In this document: one piece after another, positions 45,601 through 56,946 of the stretch
Numbering within the stretch: position 1 is the stretch's first letter
Layout: the number at the start of each line of letters is the position of its first letter
From: Furcasterigmium furcatum
Taxonomy: Eukaryota; Ascomycota; Sordariomycetes; Glomerellales; Plectosphaerellaceae
NCBI GenBank assembly: GCA_001599815.1
Contig: BCIA01000006.1
Coordinates: 3,970,961-4,034,960, forward strand
Reading direction: 5' to 3'
DNA: 64,000 nucleotides
Notes under the pieces: generated by a model
The model's input: only the letters and a program-made list of their open reading frames with translations
Database searches by the model: none
Told to the model about the DNA's origin: nothing
Position numbers and translations under genes: made by a program

Positions 45601-48600
45601 CCGCCTGGCTAAAGGGGGAAGAATCCTCCCAGAAGGCTCGTATTCCCCCTGTCTTGCACTTGACGTCCCCGCGGAAGCCTCGTGGTCGGCGCCGGAGTTT
45701 GTCAGAAGGGGAACAGCCGAGACCCCACGATACCGCAGAAATACCCCAGAACAGAGGTGACAAGAAGTTTCGCGACCCGGACAGCCGGAACTCGTCAGGG
45801 GTGAGTTGGATGTCTCCCTCGCCGTGCAGGGATGCAACTTTTCAAGGAGCCTTGGCGACCCAGTGAAGGGGAAGAGCCGAATGGCTGGCGGAAGTTGGTT
45901 TGGGAGAGCCGGACGACCAACAGCTGCCCAGGCTGTATCAGGGTTGGCGCTTGGTGGACACCAAACTTTGAGGGTTCGAATCCGACGGGTCACTGCGAGC
46001 CCGCCATCCCGCCAACCAAGGATGTGTGTGTGTCTGCTGTCAAAGTCAGGAACTGGGCCGACCACGCGGTCCACTAAGCGAGCTTCAAGGATGTCTTTGT
46101 TGAAAGGGCTGATCATCGAGCTCGAGCACGAACTGGCTAGTTTCAGAAGGGCAATCCGTTCGGGGCTTCCGGCCTCTCAGGGGTTCTGAAACCCCCACAA
46201 AGCGTTGTCGTCAGTCCCTCAGAATACTGCGAGTTCCTTTTGCGATTCTCTGAAGCTTCCACGCCAGTCCTGATACGGGAAGTGAACAGAAGCAGCGACA
46301 TAGCCAGCCAGGCCATTGCGCAGGAGGGCGGTCAGTGCATTAGGAGCAGAAGAAGAATAAGCGATTCGCTGCAGCGAACACTCGAACGAAGTATAACCGA
46401 CAGCGTCACCTCAGAGAGGGAGGTAAAAAGCCTGACCCGCCACTTTGGTCATGGAATTGCAGGGTCGGAGGCCCTGGTGCAGCGAACCTTCATCACGGGG
46501 AAGTCGCGGACGTTCCCCGGGGGCAAACCGAAAACAGTGACGGCGCAACAGCGAAGGAAGCTGTCGGTCCAATAGGGGGTGGTGTGGTCTGTGTGGCTGG
46601 CTGGCGTGACGGCGATCCCCTGGTGTGGCGGGCCCTGAAATGCATGCATGCTCGGCGGGTCATGGCGGGATTCCGCTTCGACATGGCTGATTGTTTGCTT
46701 GCCAACTTGCTTTCTTCGACATGGCAGAAGCAAAACCGGCCATCAGTTCGCAGGATGTGCAAAGAAGGACGTTGGCCGCCGATCGGCTGGCGAAGACTGG
46801 GTTTGGATGAGACTTGCAGCGAGCAGCAGCCGAGATCGACGGCCGGATGGGCCATCTCATCTGAGATGTGAGCGATTCTTGCCTTGTGTGGCCATGCCAA
46901 TCAGGGGCTGCCAATCTGGCGTCGTGATGATCTGATCCTGTGAATTCGGGCAACCGACAAGAAGAAAGATGAGGCATTTCCCGAGGCGGCGACGGGAGTC
47001 ACAACTTCTGGAGGTCAACTAATCGGAAGGTCTTTTTTTCCCTCCCAGTGAGCCCCGTGACCTCCGCCGGCTAGGCCAGTGTATCGCACTTGCCCTGCAT
47101 GCTGTTGTGCTCCCTCATCGCCCTATGCCATTCGCTCCTGCAATTTCCATCCGCATCAGACGGGACTCTGAGAAAGAGCTCGTCTCCATCTTCCATTCCG
47201 ACAGGAAGGTACCACTGAAGATGAGGTAGAGAGGCAGGTACCTCCCGCCAATGAGCTGGCCAGCTCCCATGGATATCGATGAGAAAGTGTAGGCCCTCAA
47301 AGGCCACCATCACCGCCTTCATCCCTGTGGGTGTCCCCCAAGAAGTCGGGCCGCAACATCCAACACCCACCCGTCCTCGGCATCCAACTTACATCAAGTG
47401 TTTCCCAGATGCAAGCATCCTTCACCAAACCGCCCGGCGCCCTCGAGAGGCAGCGGTGTCCGTCATGCCGCAGTGGCCACGCGCATTGTGGACATTAGCG
47501 GAAGACTTCACCGACACGTCTCACGTCAGGTAACACAGACACGCCTCTCCCGCGGGTGTTTGCTCGTTCCCGGCGTGTGCCACGGAACATAACATCGCCA
47601 GCCCGTCGTCCGCTCCGCTACCGTGGCAATCACACCAGCCATGCCGTGAAACAAAGGGGGGCATCACGATGAGAGGCTCGACTACGTGGCACCTCTCGCG
47701 ATGGACGGCCAGAGAACCCGTGTGGTTGCTTATTCCACGCACCTCAAGCCGAATTCGCGGCAGGTTTTCGAGAAACCCGATATCAGGACCGATCTAGCCG
47801 GACAGCTGCCTTGGTCGCTTCTCCGAGGCCCGTTACATGCCCCCGAGCTGCCCAGTCGAAGGAGGACGTGGTCCTCTTCCGCGAGTAGACACGCTGGAGG
47901 GGCACCCTTCCGTGCCGATATGGTGTTCCGTGACTTGTCAGCGGTTCCCTCGAGCCACTGCAGCCATCGCACGAGTCCTGCAAGCCGTCGAACGAGATCG
48001 ACCGGATGGTCGCATATGAGGCGGACCTACAATAGGAAGCCTGGACGCTGGAATAGGAAGGGCCCTGCAGCTATCCAGACCGAGGGCTCCGTTGACTGGT
48101 TGGGGGCCCTTCTCGGTCAGGACAGAACTGCTCAGGTCCCAGGGACTTTGTCGACATGTTGCGAGTACACACAGGCGCAGATGCAGTGGCGGCGCGAGTG
48201 GCTTGGGATCCAGGAACTGGCAATGGACCTCAAGAGATCAGCTGAGCATGGCAACCAGGTTCTTGGAAAGTCGCGCAGCATCTTAGCAGCGCTCTGATAT
48301 CATGATATGCAGGGTGAGATGGGCCAGATGGTGTGCTGCCTGGCATCATGAAGCGTCCATCTCCCCGCGGCGCTGCATCCTGTGTGCATGACAGCCGTCC
48401 ATGTGCGTATAGTCGTTAAGAGTCATAGAAAGCCGAGACGTGCGATGACCGGCATGGGTCAAAGATCCCTGGTCTGTCGGTGAAGTCCAACCGCCGTCGT
48501 GGCCGCTCTCGCCAGAGCCTGGCGGTCTTGTGTCGGTCGCCGAGACGGAGGCCACCACATGTTGAAGCTCGAGCATGGGGCGCCCGTATGTAGTACTGTG

Positions 48601-48973
48601 CGGCGCATCGGCCGGTCACTGTCCCCGCATTTGCTCCAGCGTCAGTCAGTCGGGTTTGGCTGCTGCCCAAATGCCTCGAGTGTGTTGGCGAACCTCCGTC
48701 GAATGTGATTTGTCCGAGTTCCACTCGGAGGGTGACTCTTTCTCTGAATCCAACGACCTACCTACCTCTCCTGCCGGCTGATCTTCCGTCTTTCACGGGC
48801 ACGAAACGCAGCCACGTCAACGACATCCGCCCACCCACCGCTCAAGGACCAACCAACCCGCCGTCGTACCCCTCGTCGAACGATCCCTGAGCCGTCCGAC
48901 GACTTCGTTGCCAGAAACGAGCTCTCGCAAGCCCGACGGAAACCAGCCAAAACCCGAGTCAACCACCGCCATC
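42624..48973. other. Large gene-poor region (about 6.3 kb)
   Basis: No protein gene, intact transposon, rRNA or convincing tRNA is visible. Open frames of up to about 220 codons occur on both strands but overlap each other, lack hydrophobic cores or motifs, and read like GC-rich noise. A GGTTCGAATCC sequence (about 45972-45982) matches the Pol III B-box, and TGGCGGAAGTTGG lies about 80 bp upstream, but the T-stem does not pair, so this is at most a tRNA-derived relic. The region is not AT-rich, so RIP-mutated transposon remnants seem unlikely. It includes the promoters of the two flanking divergent genes. Confidence 0.5.
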
Positions 48974-49906
48974 ATGGGAGGCAAGAAGGGGGGTGAGAAC
49001 AGCAAGAAGGTTGCCGGCAATGCCCGCAAGGCCGACGCGGCAGCAGCCAAAGCTGCGGATGCCAACGCGAAGCAGGCCGCCGCTGAGGACGCCGAGTGGT
49101 CCAAGGGATCAAAGAGCAACAACAAGAAGTGAGCACAACATGACGCCCGTCCCGTCCCGTCTCTTCCGTGCTGTCCGTGGACCCTGTTCACCGACGAGGG
49201 GACACCGAGCCTGCTTGGTATGGTCTCAGTTGCTCGTCGTCACACATACAATGTACAGCCCGCCCTGTTCTCGCTAAGCCACCCAGCCCTGTTTTCGGCC
49301 AAGGGTCTTCGCATGGACGGACGGAGGGACGGGAGGACTGGGGGACGAACATCACATATCAACAGTCGCTAACGCCTTCGGCCGTACAGGGAAGCAGAGG
49401 CGGCCAAAAAGGCCGAGGCCGCCCGCAAGAAGGCTGAGCGTGACGCCATGCTCAAGGAAGAGGAAGCTAGCAACCCCGGCCGATCGACACCAAAGAACGC
49501 CAAGTCGGCGGTCAAGAAGACGCGTGGTCTCGACCTGTCGCAGCTGGACGGCGACGACAAGGCTGCTGCCGCCCTGAATGCCACCGGCATCGATAACGCC
49601 TTGGACGCCCTGTCCCTCACGGGCGGCAATGATGCCAAGGTCGACAAGCATCCCGAGCGGCGTTTCAAGGCCGCCTACGCCGCCTTCGAGGAGCGGCGGC
49701 TGGAAGAGATGGACGCCGATGGCACCGGGCAGGGTCTGCGTCTTCAGCAGCGCAAGGACAAGATCCGCAAGGAGTTCGAGAAGAGCCCGGAGAACCCGTT
49801 CAACCAGGTGCACGCCCGTTTCGATGCCAGCAGGGAGGAGCTTGCCGACCTCAAGCAGAAGGAGAAGGACAAGATTGAGGGCCGTCTCGGATCCGGCAAG
49901 AGCTGA
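48974..49906 (+). CDS. LSO2: Lso2/CCDC124-like ribosome-associated coiled-coil protein
   Basis: Exons 48974-49128 and 49390-49906 (phase 2), 223 residues. The 261-nt intron is the longest in the window. It starts MGGKKGGENSKK, very Lys/Ala-rich (the N-terminal helix that binds idle 80S ribosomes in Lso2/CCDC124), continues as a charged coiled coil (EAEAAKKAEAARKKAERDAMLKEEE), and ends with the conserved CCDC124 domain (HPERRFKAAYAAFEERRLEEM, LRLQQRKDKIRKEFEKSPENP, FNQVHARFD). Proteins of this family keep ribosomes recyclable after starvation. An in-frame ATG at 48908 would add 22 unrelated residues; homologues begin MGGKK, so I choose 48974. Confidence 0.9.
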
Positions 49907-50796
49907 GCAAGCCCCCCTAGACGTGACAGAATCCACATTCACCGAGTCGAGCTTGACGCCGACGCGCCATGTCGGCTGACCGAGCTCTCCGGGGTAGCAG
50001 ACCGGGGCCAGGGACGCCCGAATCCCCAACATTCCCTCTAGGATCAAGAACCGAAGGAGCCGTGCACGGAAATAGCAACGACAGGATGGTAGAACCCGAG
50101 GCCTAGCCTCCTGCATCATGAGATCCTTTCGAATTACGATCGCCTGATTCGATCCTCACCGACACCCTTGCCGTGCGCTCCCTGGGGCCGGGTGTTTCGT
50201 TTCAATAGTTCCTGCAAAGCGCTTACAGCCCATGAACAGAGCCCTGGCACCTCGGTCACTCGGTGTAACGGTACAGGGTCGGTTGTGCCCAGGGCCCCAG
50301 ATGACCTGTCGTATTGGGCCCAAGCGATTAAGGTGAGGCGGACATTTTCTTTCGCTGACGAGAGAGAATCTACCGACATTGCTGCTGGTACGAATTCGAT
50401 GCCATGCAGAAAGGCATTGTCCCAGATCGCCAGTTCCAGACTCGGCTCGCTTGACCTTGACCGCTTCCTTGACGCTTGACCTAGAGCCCGTTTTGCGGAC
50501 TTGCATGATCGAAGAGACCCCGCCGTAGTTGATGCGCACTGTGCTCCACCCCGCCGGAAAGCAGCCTGAGCTGCCTTATCTTATCTCTTATCTGACTGAT
50601 AAAGCTTTCCGTTTCATTTGAGACGGCAGAAAGCGGAACGCGGGACCTCTGGCTGACCGCCCAAGTTTCATGTGTCAACCTCGACGACCAAGGAGGAATG
50701 TCCATGAAGATCCGAACAAGGCCACTGAATCATTATTAGCCTTCAACAACTTCAGTCGTATCCGGGCCAAGGATGGGGAGTCTGAACTTGAGCAGT
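49907..50796. other. Intergenic region
   Basis: About 890 bp between two plus-strand genes. A TTATCTTATCTC GATA-type pair (reverse GATAA) occurs around 50577-50588. No gene seen. Confidence 0.5.
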
Positions 50797-51966
50797 ATGC
50801 CGTCGCTTCGGCGGCAACATCTGCTGGCAGAGTTGTACGTCCAAAACTCCAACCTGCGGGATCATCATGCGGCTCACGACTAATACGTTGACAGCTCCGG
50901 GCTCAAGCAGGCCTGCCCCGAAGGCATCTTTCTTAGCTTGACGCCAGGGGATCCTACTCTCTGGGCTGGTGTCATGTTCATAAGGAAGGGTACAGCAGCC
51001 CCCGCTGATGCCACCGCAGACATTCGGCTGATCATGGCTAGGACCCTACGAGAACGCGATTCTGCGGTTCCAAATCTCATTCCCAGACTCCTATCCTCAG
51101 CTGCCCCCCTTAGTCACATTCTCAACGGACCTATTCCACCCACTCATCGCACCTCTCACCACCTACATGTACACGACAGACATCCAGGACAGCGGAACCG
51201 TCAGTGCCACAGATGACGAGCGTCTCCCTCCCGGCGGCTACTCTCTCCGTCACGGATTCCCCGGCTGGTTTGGACGCCGAAGCAGAGTGGCCGGTAACCC
51301 GCAACAACGACCGCCCACGACGCCAGCGAAAGGTGGAATCTCAAGCGTCGTGAGCACACCAAACTCCAAGGGCACGGCAACCTCCGCCACCCCCGGCACG
51401 GTGAATCCGTCGTCACAATCGGGTAGTGTCTCGGCCTACGAAGTCTTGCACTACATCCGGAGCACCTTTGACGACGAAGCTGTGCTTGATGCTCTGCCGC
51501 TCGAGGCCTCTGGCAATCCTGGCGCGTGGCATGCGTGGCGGACTCGGCAGCGTCAGCTCGGCAAAGGATCCAAGGAAGACGAGGCAAACCCGCAAACTGC
51601 GACAGAGAGCGAGAAGACCGAGTCTCCGGAGGAGAAGAAGGCCGAGGAAGAAAGCAAGGAGAAACCAGTAGCAGCGCCGTCGACCCCAACAATACCCGCT
51701 AGGAACCCGGGAGACTGGAACTGGGAGGGCGTCTGGGAAGACCGTGTCAAGAAGGGGATCACGGCATCGTTGTCTGAGCCCGTTCTGTACGGTGGCGTAG
51801 CAGCGGGCGATGATCTGGTAAGCGCCTCAGCGTTTCTGGTGTTCACTTCCAGGGTACTTTGTCGGAAAGAGCTAATGTCTCCCAGATACACTTCCTCGCA
51901 ATGGAAGAAGGTGATGTCGCGACTGCCAAGGACAATCTGCTCCGAACACTGGGAAGTGCCGTTTGA
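50797..51966 (+). CDS. Inactive E2-like protein, FTS/AKTIP homologue (FtsA-like)
   Basis: Four exons: 50797-50834, 50895-50989, 51042-51817, 51886-51966, 329 residues. Exon phases join to a clean E2 (UBC) fold: MPSLRRQHLLAEFSGLKQAC, EGIFLSLTPGDPTLWAGVMFIRKG, PYENAILRFQISFPDSYPQLP, VTFSTDLFHPLIAPLTTYMY. Where active E2s have HPN and the catalytic cysteine, this protein has LFHPLIAPLTTYMYTTDIQD and no cysteine, so it should not carry ubiquitin. The same layout occurs in AKTIP/FTS; in Aspergillus FtsA works with HookA and FhipA to link dynein to early endosomes. The C-terminal half is Ser/Lys/Glu-rich and disordered until NWEGVWEDRVKKGI and HFLAMEEGDVATAKDNLL. Assignment to the FHF complex is inference. 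Confidence 0.82.
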
Positions 51967-52192
51967 GACAGCGCTTTCCTCTCCTTTCTGTTCCCCTCGT
52001 ACCATAAGCGGCGTTCCTACGTACTGCTGTTCTAGCCTTTCTGTAATTCTAAGATACCTCAAACAGCTCTGCCCTCTCGACTCTCGTCTGCGTTTTTGTC
52101 CTCCATGTTGTGATTCTTATGCTCTACTTACGAAGCCTCCCCATAATTTCGAGCATTCTAATCGATACCACCCTGTTCCTACCTCTTCGACC

Positions 52193-54118
52193 ATGGCGAC
52201 AATTCAAGATCTTCGCTCTTCGACCCCTGCGCCCTTGCGAGTCGTCAAACGACCCTCAGTTCTTTCGCTGGCACCTACGAACTCTCGTAAATCCAGCGGC
52301 GAGGAGACCGGGACAGACGAAAGCATTGCGAGCGCAGCGTTGGGTGACGGGCCCGAATACCCTTTGACTGTCAGAAAACGGGGCCAGCAAGGCCTTACGC
52401 CCGCAGTTCGACGAGCCCCGGCCTTCAAGCGGCTGCTCCGACCTGAACGATCGTATGTCAAGCTTCCAACAACCCAAGTGAGGGAAGAATCTCGCATAAA
52501 ATCGAACGGTGTCATCGGGACGGGGCAGACAAGCGCACACACGCATCAGGATCATCGTGGGCAGAGGCCTCCTACTCCACGGTTGTTTGATGCTCGAGAC
52601 AATGACCCGGAAGCGAATGAGCATCCTTTTCAGGTCCCGTATCATGCCTCTAACCGACCTGCTCGATTTCCTCCTCCTACCAGATCTGAGCCTGCAGTAC
52701 TAGTTCCTGTCATCACGATCACGCCAGAGTTGCAGGTGCTCGAAGAAGCAAGTGGCTCGTTCTGGACTGCTGTGGAGGTGTCAGGTCAGATCCGTCGATC
52801 TGATGGGAGCACCGTTTCCGACGTCTTTGGCGCTCACGGCTCCGAGCGAAGGACACAGAAAGGTACGTCCTCAAGCCGGCGGCTCTGTACCTTGGATTAA
52901 CTGGCCATAGACCACTTCCAATTCGGCTGCTTATTGGACCTTCATATCGACGTTCTACCCAGGGGAGGCGTTCAGATCACCAACATATTGCAAGAAGAGC
53001 CGGCGCCCACGTAAAGCTTCAATGCCATGTTTTGTCCGTGTCCGAGAACCTCTCTGACTAGCGGTAGTTCTCTTGATGGATCCTCTACGATTCTTCTCCT
53101 TGTCCATATTCAACTCGCCCGCAAGATGCCCGATCAGGCACGGAACACTTCCTTCTCAACGATCTCCGACGAGCTCATCGAAGATCTTGAGCAGCACCTC
53201 GGTATTTCAAGCTTAGAGTATCTTCATGTCCAGCTGAGATACAGTCATCCGGCCTTCTCCTCCCTGGATTCTGGAGATCCCTCCTCGTCAGCCCTGCCTC
53301 AAGGCACCGGCATTTCATCGTCGCAGACTCGACTTGAGACGAACGTTGTGGCGAAGATTGGACGCAACAACCAAACTTCACAATGGAGTCCACGACAGCC
53401 TAGCCCTGCGCCGAACCCTCTTTTCAGGATTGCAGCAACACACTGGGATCCTCAGCGGGCTGCTGATGCGGTGCACAAGATTTTGAGCCTGCGATCTTTC
53501 GGAGTAACACGGCCTGAACGGCATGATCCAGAAGGGGCCCCCAGGCATCGAGACAGTAGCCACTCTACGTATTCCTCCAGCGAAATCTCAACTCGTTCAA
53601 CGCAGTGGCAATCAAAAGTGGACAACTGGAACCAAGGAGTTCGCGTCCAAGGCAAAAACGAATCATCAATAAAGCCCGAAGAGGGGTCAGCGCCTAGGTT
53701 TACCGTTCCGCAGCGAAAAGCCAGCTTACAGAAGAACAATACGGTACGAGAGCCTGAGACGACCTGCATGCCATCCAATAACTCGACACCCAAAACCTTG
53801 GTTGAGGTCAAAACCTGGGGAACGCCCTCTTCAACATCGTCAGTGATCAGGAGAGGCCAGAAGAATCGTTCGACCCCGAGGTTATTCGATAACACGCAGT
53901 CCAGGACTTTTGGCACCGTGTCGAGGACTAGCTCAAGTCTGAAGGAGAATCGAACACCCAAATCCCGCGGGAGCCCTTCTACCATGAATAAACAGAGCTA
54001 TTTTAAGAGCTTGGAAGAGTTCGGGGCACGGCCACGGACGGCCAAGGCTTCTACGTTCCGAAAGCCCAGCGTTGGAAGCAGGATCGTTGGTCGATGGGCG
54101 TGGGCTAGTTGGTGGTAG
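52193..54118 (+). CDS. Unrecognised 608-residue fungal protein
   Basis: Three exons: 52193-52862, 52911-53010, 53062-54118, all in phase, with very short introns of 48 and 51 nt (GTACGT and GTAAAG donors; branch sites ttaactg and tctgac). The N-terminus is basic and Ser/Pro-rich (RVVKRPSVLSLAPTN). The middle has an ordered patch: VITITPELQVLEEASGSFWTAVEVSGQI and DHFQFGCLLDLHIDVLPRGG, which look like beta strands of a conserved domain. The C-terminal 300 residues are Ser/Thr/Arg/Asn-rich and disordered, with TPRLFD written twice (about residues 130 and 530). No catalytic motif. I cannot assign a family. Starts 226 bp after the FTS-like gene. Confidence 0.75.
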
Positions 54119-54285
54119 ACTTTAAGGATCCGGGGCAATTCGTTCGGCCATCAACTCGGACCTGAGCATGGCTTACAGTGCCGTGCGAGCTAAAGAGAGA
54201 TGAGCACCGCTCGCTAGGCAGGTCAATTGTAAGAAGTAAATATCATGGCTTTAGATTTTTGCTCTATGCCTTTCAGGGCATCCGC

Positions 54286-55275
54286 TTAGATGAGCTCATC
54301 TCTCCAGGGTATCGACTTCTGCGCACCCTTCCTCTCGACGGTCTTCGCGGCTGCCCTGTTCGCAGAACGGATAGCCTCCTCGATATCAAACGGCTTGCCC
54401 GCCTTGGCAGCCTGCACTACTGACAGGCAGTAGGAGCCGACAAACGTGTCACCGGCGGCAGTCGTGTCAACGACCTTTGCCTTCTCAGCCGGAACGAGGC
54501 CTTCCTTGTCGTCCTTGTTGCAGTAGTAGACGCCGCGGCCGCCGAGGGTAATGATGACGTTCTGGGCCTGCTTGTCGAGGAACCAGCGGCCAACGCGGCG
54601 CAGGCCGGCCTCATCGTCGAGGTCTGACTCGGGGCAGCCGGAGAGGATGGCGGCCTCGGTCTCGTTGACGACGAGGTGAGCGAGGTTGACGTATGCGTCG
54701 TCGGGGAGGACCTGGGCGGGGGCGGGGTTGAGGAGCACCGGGACGGAGGCGCGCTTGGCGGAGGCGAGGGCGCCGAGGACGGTGGGCATGGGGATCTCGA
54801 GCTGCATGACAAGGAGGTCGGGGCGGAGGGCGGCAGCAGAGGATTCGGGGAGGGTGGCATAGTCTGCGATCGCGGGGGCGTGGTTGGCGCCAGGGGAGAG
54901 GATGATGCGGTTCTGGCCGGTGGGCTCGTCGACGATGATGATGGCGGTGCCGGTGGCGGAAGAGGCGTCTTTGAGGACCTGGGCGGTCTGGATGCCGTGC
55001 TCGGTCAGGTTGGCGAGGAGCTGGGCGCCGTGAGAGTCGTCGCCGACCGCGCCAGCCATGGAGACGTTGGCGGCGGTGGAGGAGGGGTTGACGGCATGGT
55101 CACGAGCGCGGGAGAGTTTGGCGCACGCAACGGCCTGGTTGGCGCCCTTGCCGCCGGGGGAGACGGCGAAGGCATTGGAGGTGAGGGTCTCGCCGGGCAG
55201 CGGGTGATGGGGGACGTAGGAGGTGAGGTCGATGTTGAGGGAACCGAGGACGGTGATCTGAGGGAGCGACGCCAT
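54286..55275 (-). CDS. RBK1: Ribokinase (PfkB family)
   Basis: Phosphorylates D-ribose to ribose-5-phosphate with ATP. Single exon, 329 residues. Hallmarks: VLGSLNIDLTSYVPHHPLPGET, the glycine-rich substrate motif GGKGANQA (41-48), AGAVGDDSHG, TGTAIIIVDEPTGQNRIILSPGAN, the NPAPAQ and NETEA motifs, ITLGGRGVYY, and PfkB signature 2 VDTTAAGDTFVGSY with the catalytic Asp276. The last segment NRAAAKTVERKGAQKSIPWRDE is typical of the family. Stop faces the stop of the 608-residue gene with 167 bp between. Confidence 0.95.
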   Translation of the reverse strand: MASLPQITVLGSLNIDLTSYVPHHPLPGETLTSNAFAVSPGGKGANQAVACAKLSRARDHAVNPSSTAANVSMAGAVGDDSHGAQLLANLTEHGIQTAQVLKDASSATGTAIIIVDEPTGQNRIILSPGANHAPAIADYATLPESSAAALRPDLLVMQLEIPMPTVLGALASAKRASVPVLLNPAPAQVLPDDAYVNLAHLVVNETEAAILSGCPESDLDDEAGLRRVGRWFLDKQAQNVIITLGGRGVYYCNKDDKEGLVPAEKAKVVDTTAAGDTFVGSYCLSVVQAAKAGKPFDIEEAIRSANRAAAKTVERKGAQKSIPWRDELI

Positions 55276-56148
55276 GGTTTCGGTGGTTGATGGAGAGGAG
55301 CTGCCGGCGAGGGGTCGATGTGATGGCGGGGTAGTTCCGAGGTCTTATGCGAGCAATTGGGAGCGCTGATGCGAGGATTTGCGCCTAGAAGGGGTATACG
55401 AGAACGCTGTCAAGACTCTGTCGGGCTTTAAAAGAGAGGAAAAATCGAGAGAAAGCTCTGCTGTGGAAGAAAAGATGGGAATTCGCCGAGGGGCAGTTTT
55501 TGTGAGCTGAGAGAAACCGAAGGGAGCAGGTGTGACGACAGACGCGGGGCATGTGGGCACTGAAGCCCACGGAGGTCGGCGCTAATGCAGTGTACCTGTC
55601 GGCAGACCCCGACTCCTGGGATGGTCGTCCTTCCCTTCCATCCCGTCTTCAACGACACATCTCGGAGTCCTGTGGAGCAACACTTCATGTTCTGACCATG
55701 ACCAGACAGGCAAGTCGGCTCATACGCAACTCAATAAAAAGCAAGCCAAGTACCCACCTTCTCCCCAATCAAGAGCTTTCAGTCATGGTCTGTCTGTCAA
55801 CTACTCATGATCCCACCTGTCTCTCCGTCCTTCACGGACCTTGAGAGACCTCGACAGCTTGCCAACTTGGCCCTAACCGGTTAGCTTTGCCGACATGCAG
55901 TTCCGCCTTCAGAACCTCAAGCGACGCTCCCGATGACTGATATCCATCAGAGACACATTTCACCCCGTTCTTGACCTATGTGATTTCTTGACTCGACGGA
56001 CCCTGGTTGGGTTTCTGGATAGTAGCTCGAGGGCATGACACGTGGATGTCTCCCTCTTCGTCTCGGTATTGGTCATGGAACTTTCAACCGAAGGGGTATC
56101 GATTTGAAGGCAGCATTCCACGTGTATTTATTCAGGTAATGCAGGGTA
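55276..56148. other. Intergenic region
   Basis: About 870 bp between the ribokinase start and the Rib7 stop (both minus strand). The first 200 bp should hold the ribokinase promoter. No gene seen. Confidence 0.5.
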
Positions 56149-56946
56149 TCACTGGCCCAGCTTGCCACATAACACCACATCCTCCCCAAACGGATGCCAC
56201 GACACTGAAGAGAGCCGTGCCGCCGATATAGCTGTACCCTGCGCATCGTGAACCCTCGGAGGCGATACCACGACGCCCCCTTGTCCCAGCCATGTGGGAG
56301 CAATCGTGACGATGACTGAGTCCACCAGCCCATGCGACTCCGGCGCGAGCAGCGAGTTGATGACTTGACCTCCTCCCTCGACCATCACGCTCTGCAGGCC
56401 CTGCTTATGCAGCGCCGCCAGCACATCTGGCCACCGAAAGCGACCATCCACACCCGTCCGAACGTGCAGATATCGCCCGCCATGCTGCCCCAGCAGGTCT
56501 CTCCTGGCGGGGTCTACGTTTGGTGATGCCGTCAGGACGTACGGCGCGAGTCCGAGCCCGGCCCTGGCCACCTCGAGCACCTTGCTCTGCGCCGTAAACT
56601 CCCAGCGACACCTCGGATCAAGAATAATAGGCCGCGGCTGGCTCGAGAGGCCGGCCCCGTGGATCCGGCAGTTCAGCCCCGGGTCGTCGGCAATGACGGT
56701 GCCGACGCCGATGAGGATGGCGTCATGGCGGCTGCGGAGGTAATGCGTCATTGCTTTGGACCCCGGGCCGGAGAGGCGGGTTCGCACGCCCGGCGCGAGT
56801 GAGAGGGAGGAGTCGAGTGATGTTGCGAATGTCAGGGTGACGAACGGGCGGTGGTTCCGCGCGGCGGTTTCGAGGGATTGCTCATTGGGTAGACGGGGGC
56901 TGAGTTTTGCCGCGTCGGCGGCTGGGAAGCGTATGCGTTCTGTCAT
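56149..56946 (-). CDS. RIB7: Rib7: diaminohydroxyphosphoribosylamino-pyrimidine reductase (riboflavin pathway)
   Basis: Reduces 2,5-diamino-6-ribosylamino-4(3H)-pyrimidinone 5'-phosphate with NADPH, the second step of fungal riboflavin synthesis. Single exon, 265 residues. Features: PFVTLTFATSLDSSLS (substrate/NADPH-binding start, RibD_C fold), HYLRSRHDAILIGVGTVIADDPGLNCR, RPIILDPRCRW, QSVMVEGGGQVINSLLA (the conserved VEGG strand-turn), DSVIVTIAPTWLGQGG. Length and order match yeast Rib7. No fused deaminase domain, as expected for fungi. Confidence 0.94.
   Translation of the reverse strand: MTERIRFPAADAAKLSPRLPNEQSLETAARNHRPFVTLTFATSLDSSLSLAPGVRTRLSGPGSKAMTHYLRSRHDAILIGVGTVIADDPGLNCRIHGAGLSSQPRPIILDPRCRWEFTAQSKVLEVARAGLGLAPYVLTASPNVDPARRDLLGQHGGRYLHVRTGVDGRFRWPDVLAALHKQGLQSVMVEGGGQVINSLLAPESHGLVDSVIVTIAPTWLGQGGVVVSPPRVHDAQGTAISAARLSSVSWHPFGEDVVLCGKLGQ

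Noticed and set aside
45960..45990. tRNA gene suggested by GGTTCGAATCC
   Set aside because: The T-stem (GAGGG / CCGAC) does not pair and no matching acceptor or anticodon arm can be drawn at normal spacing.
45448..46116. 222-codon minus-strand open frame in the gene-poor block
   Set aside because: Reads through the tRNA-like B-box and has no domain features; frames on the other strand overlap it fully.
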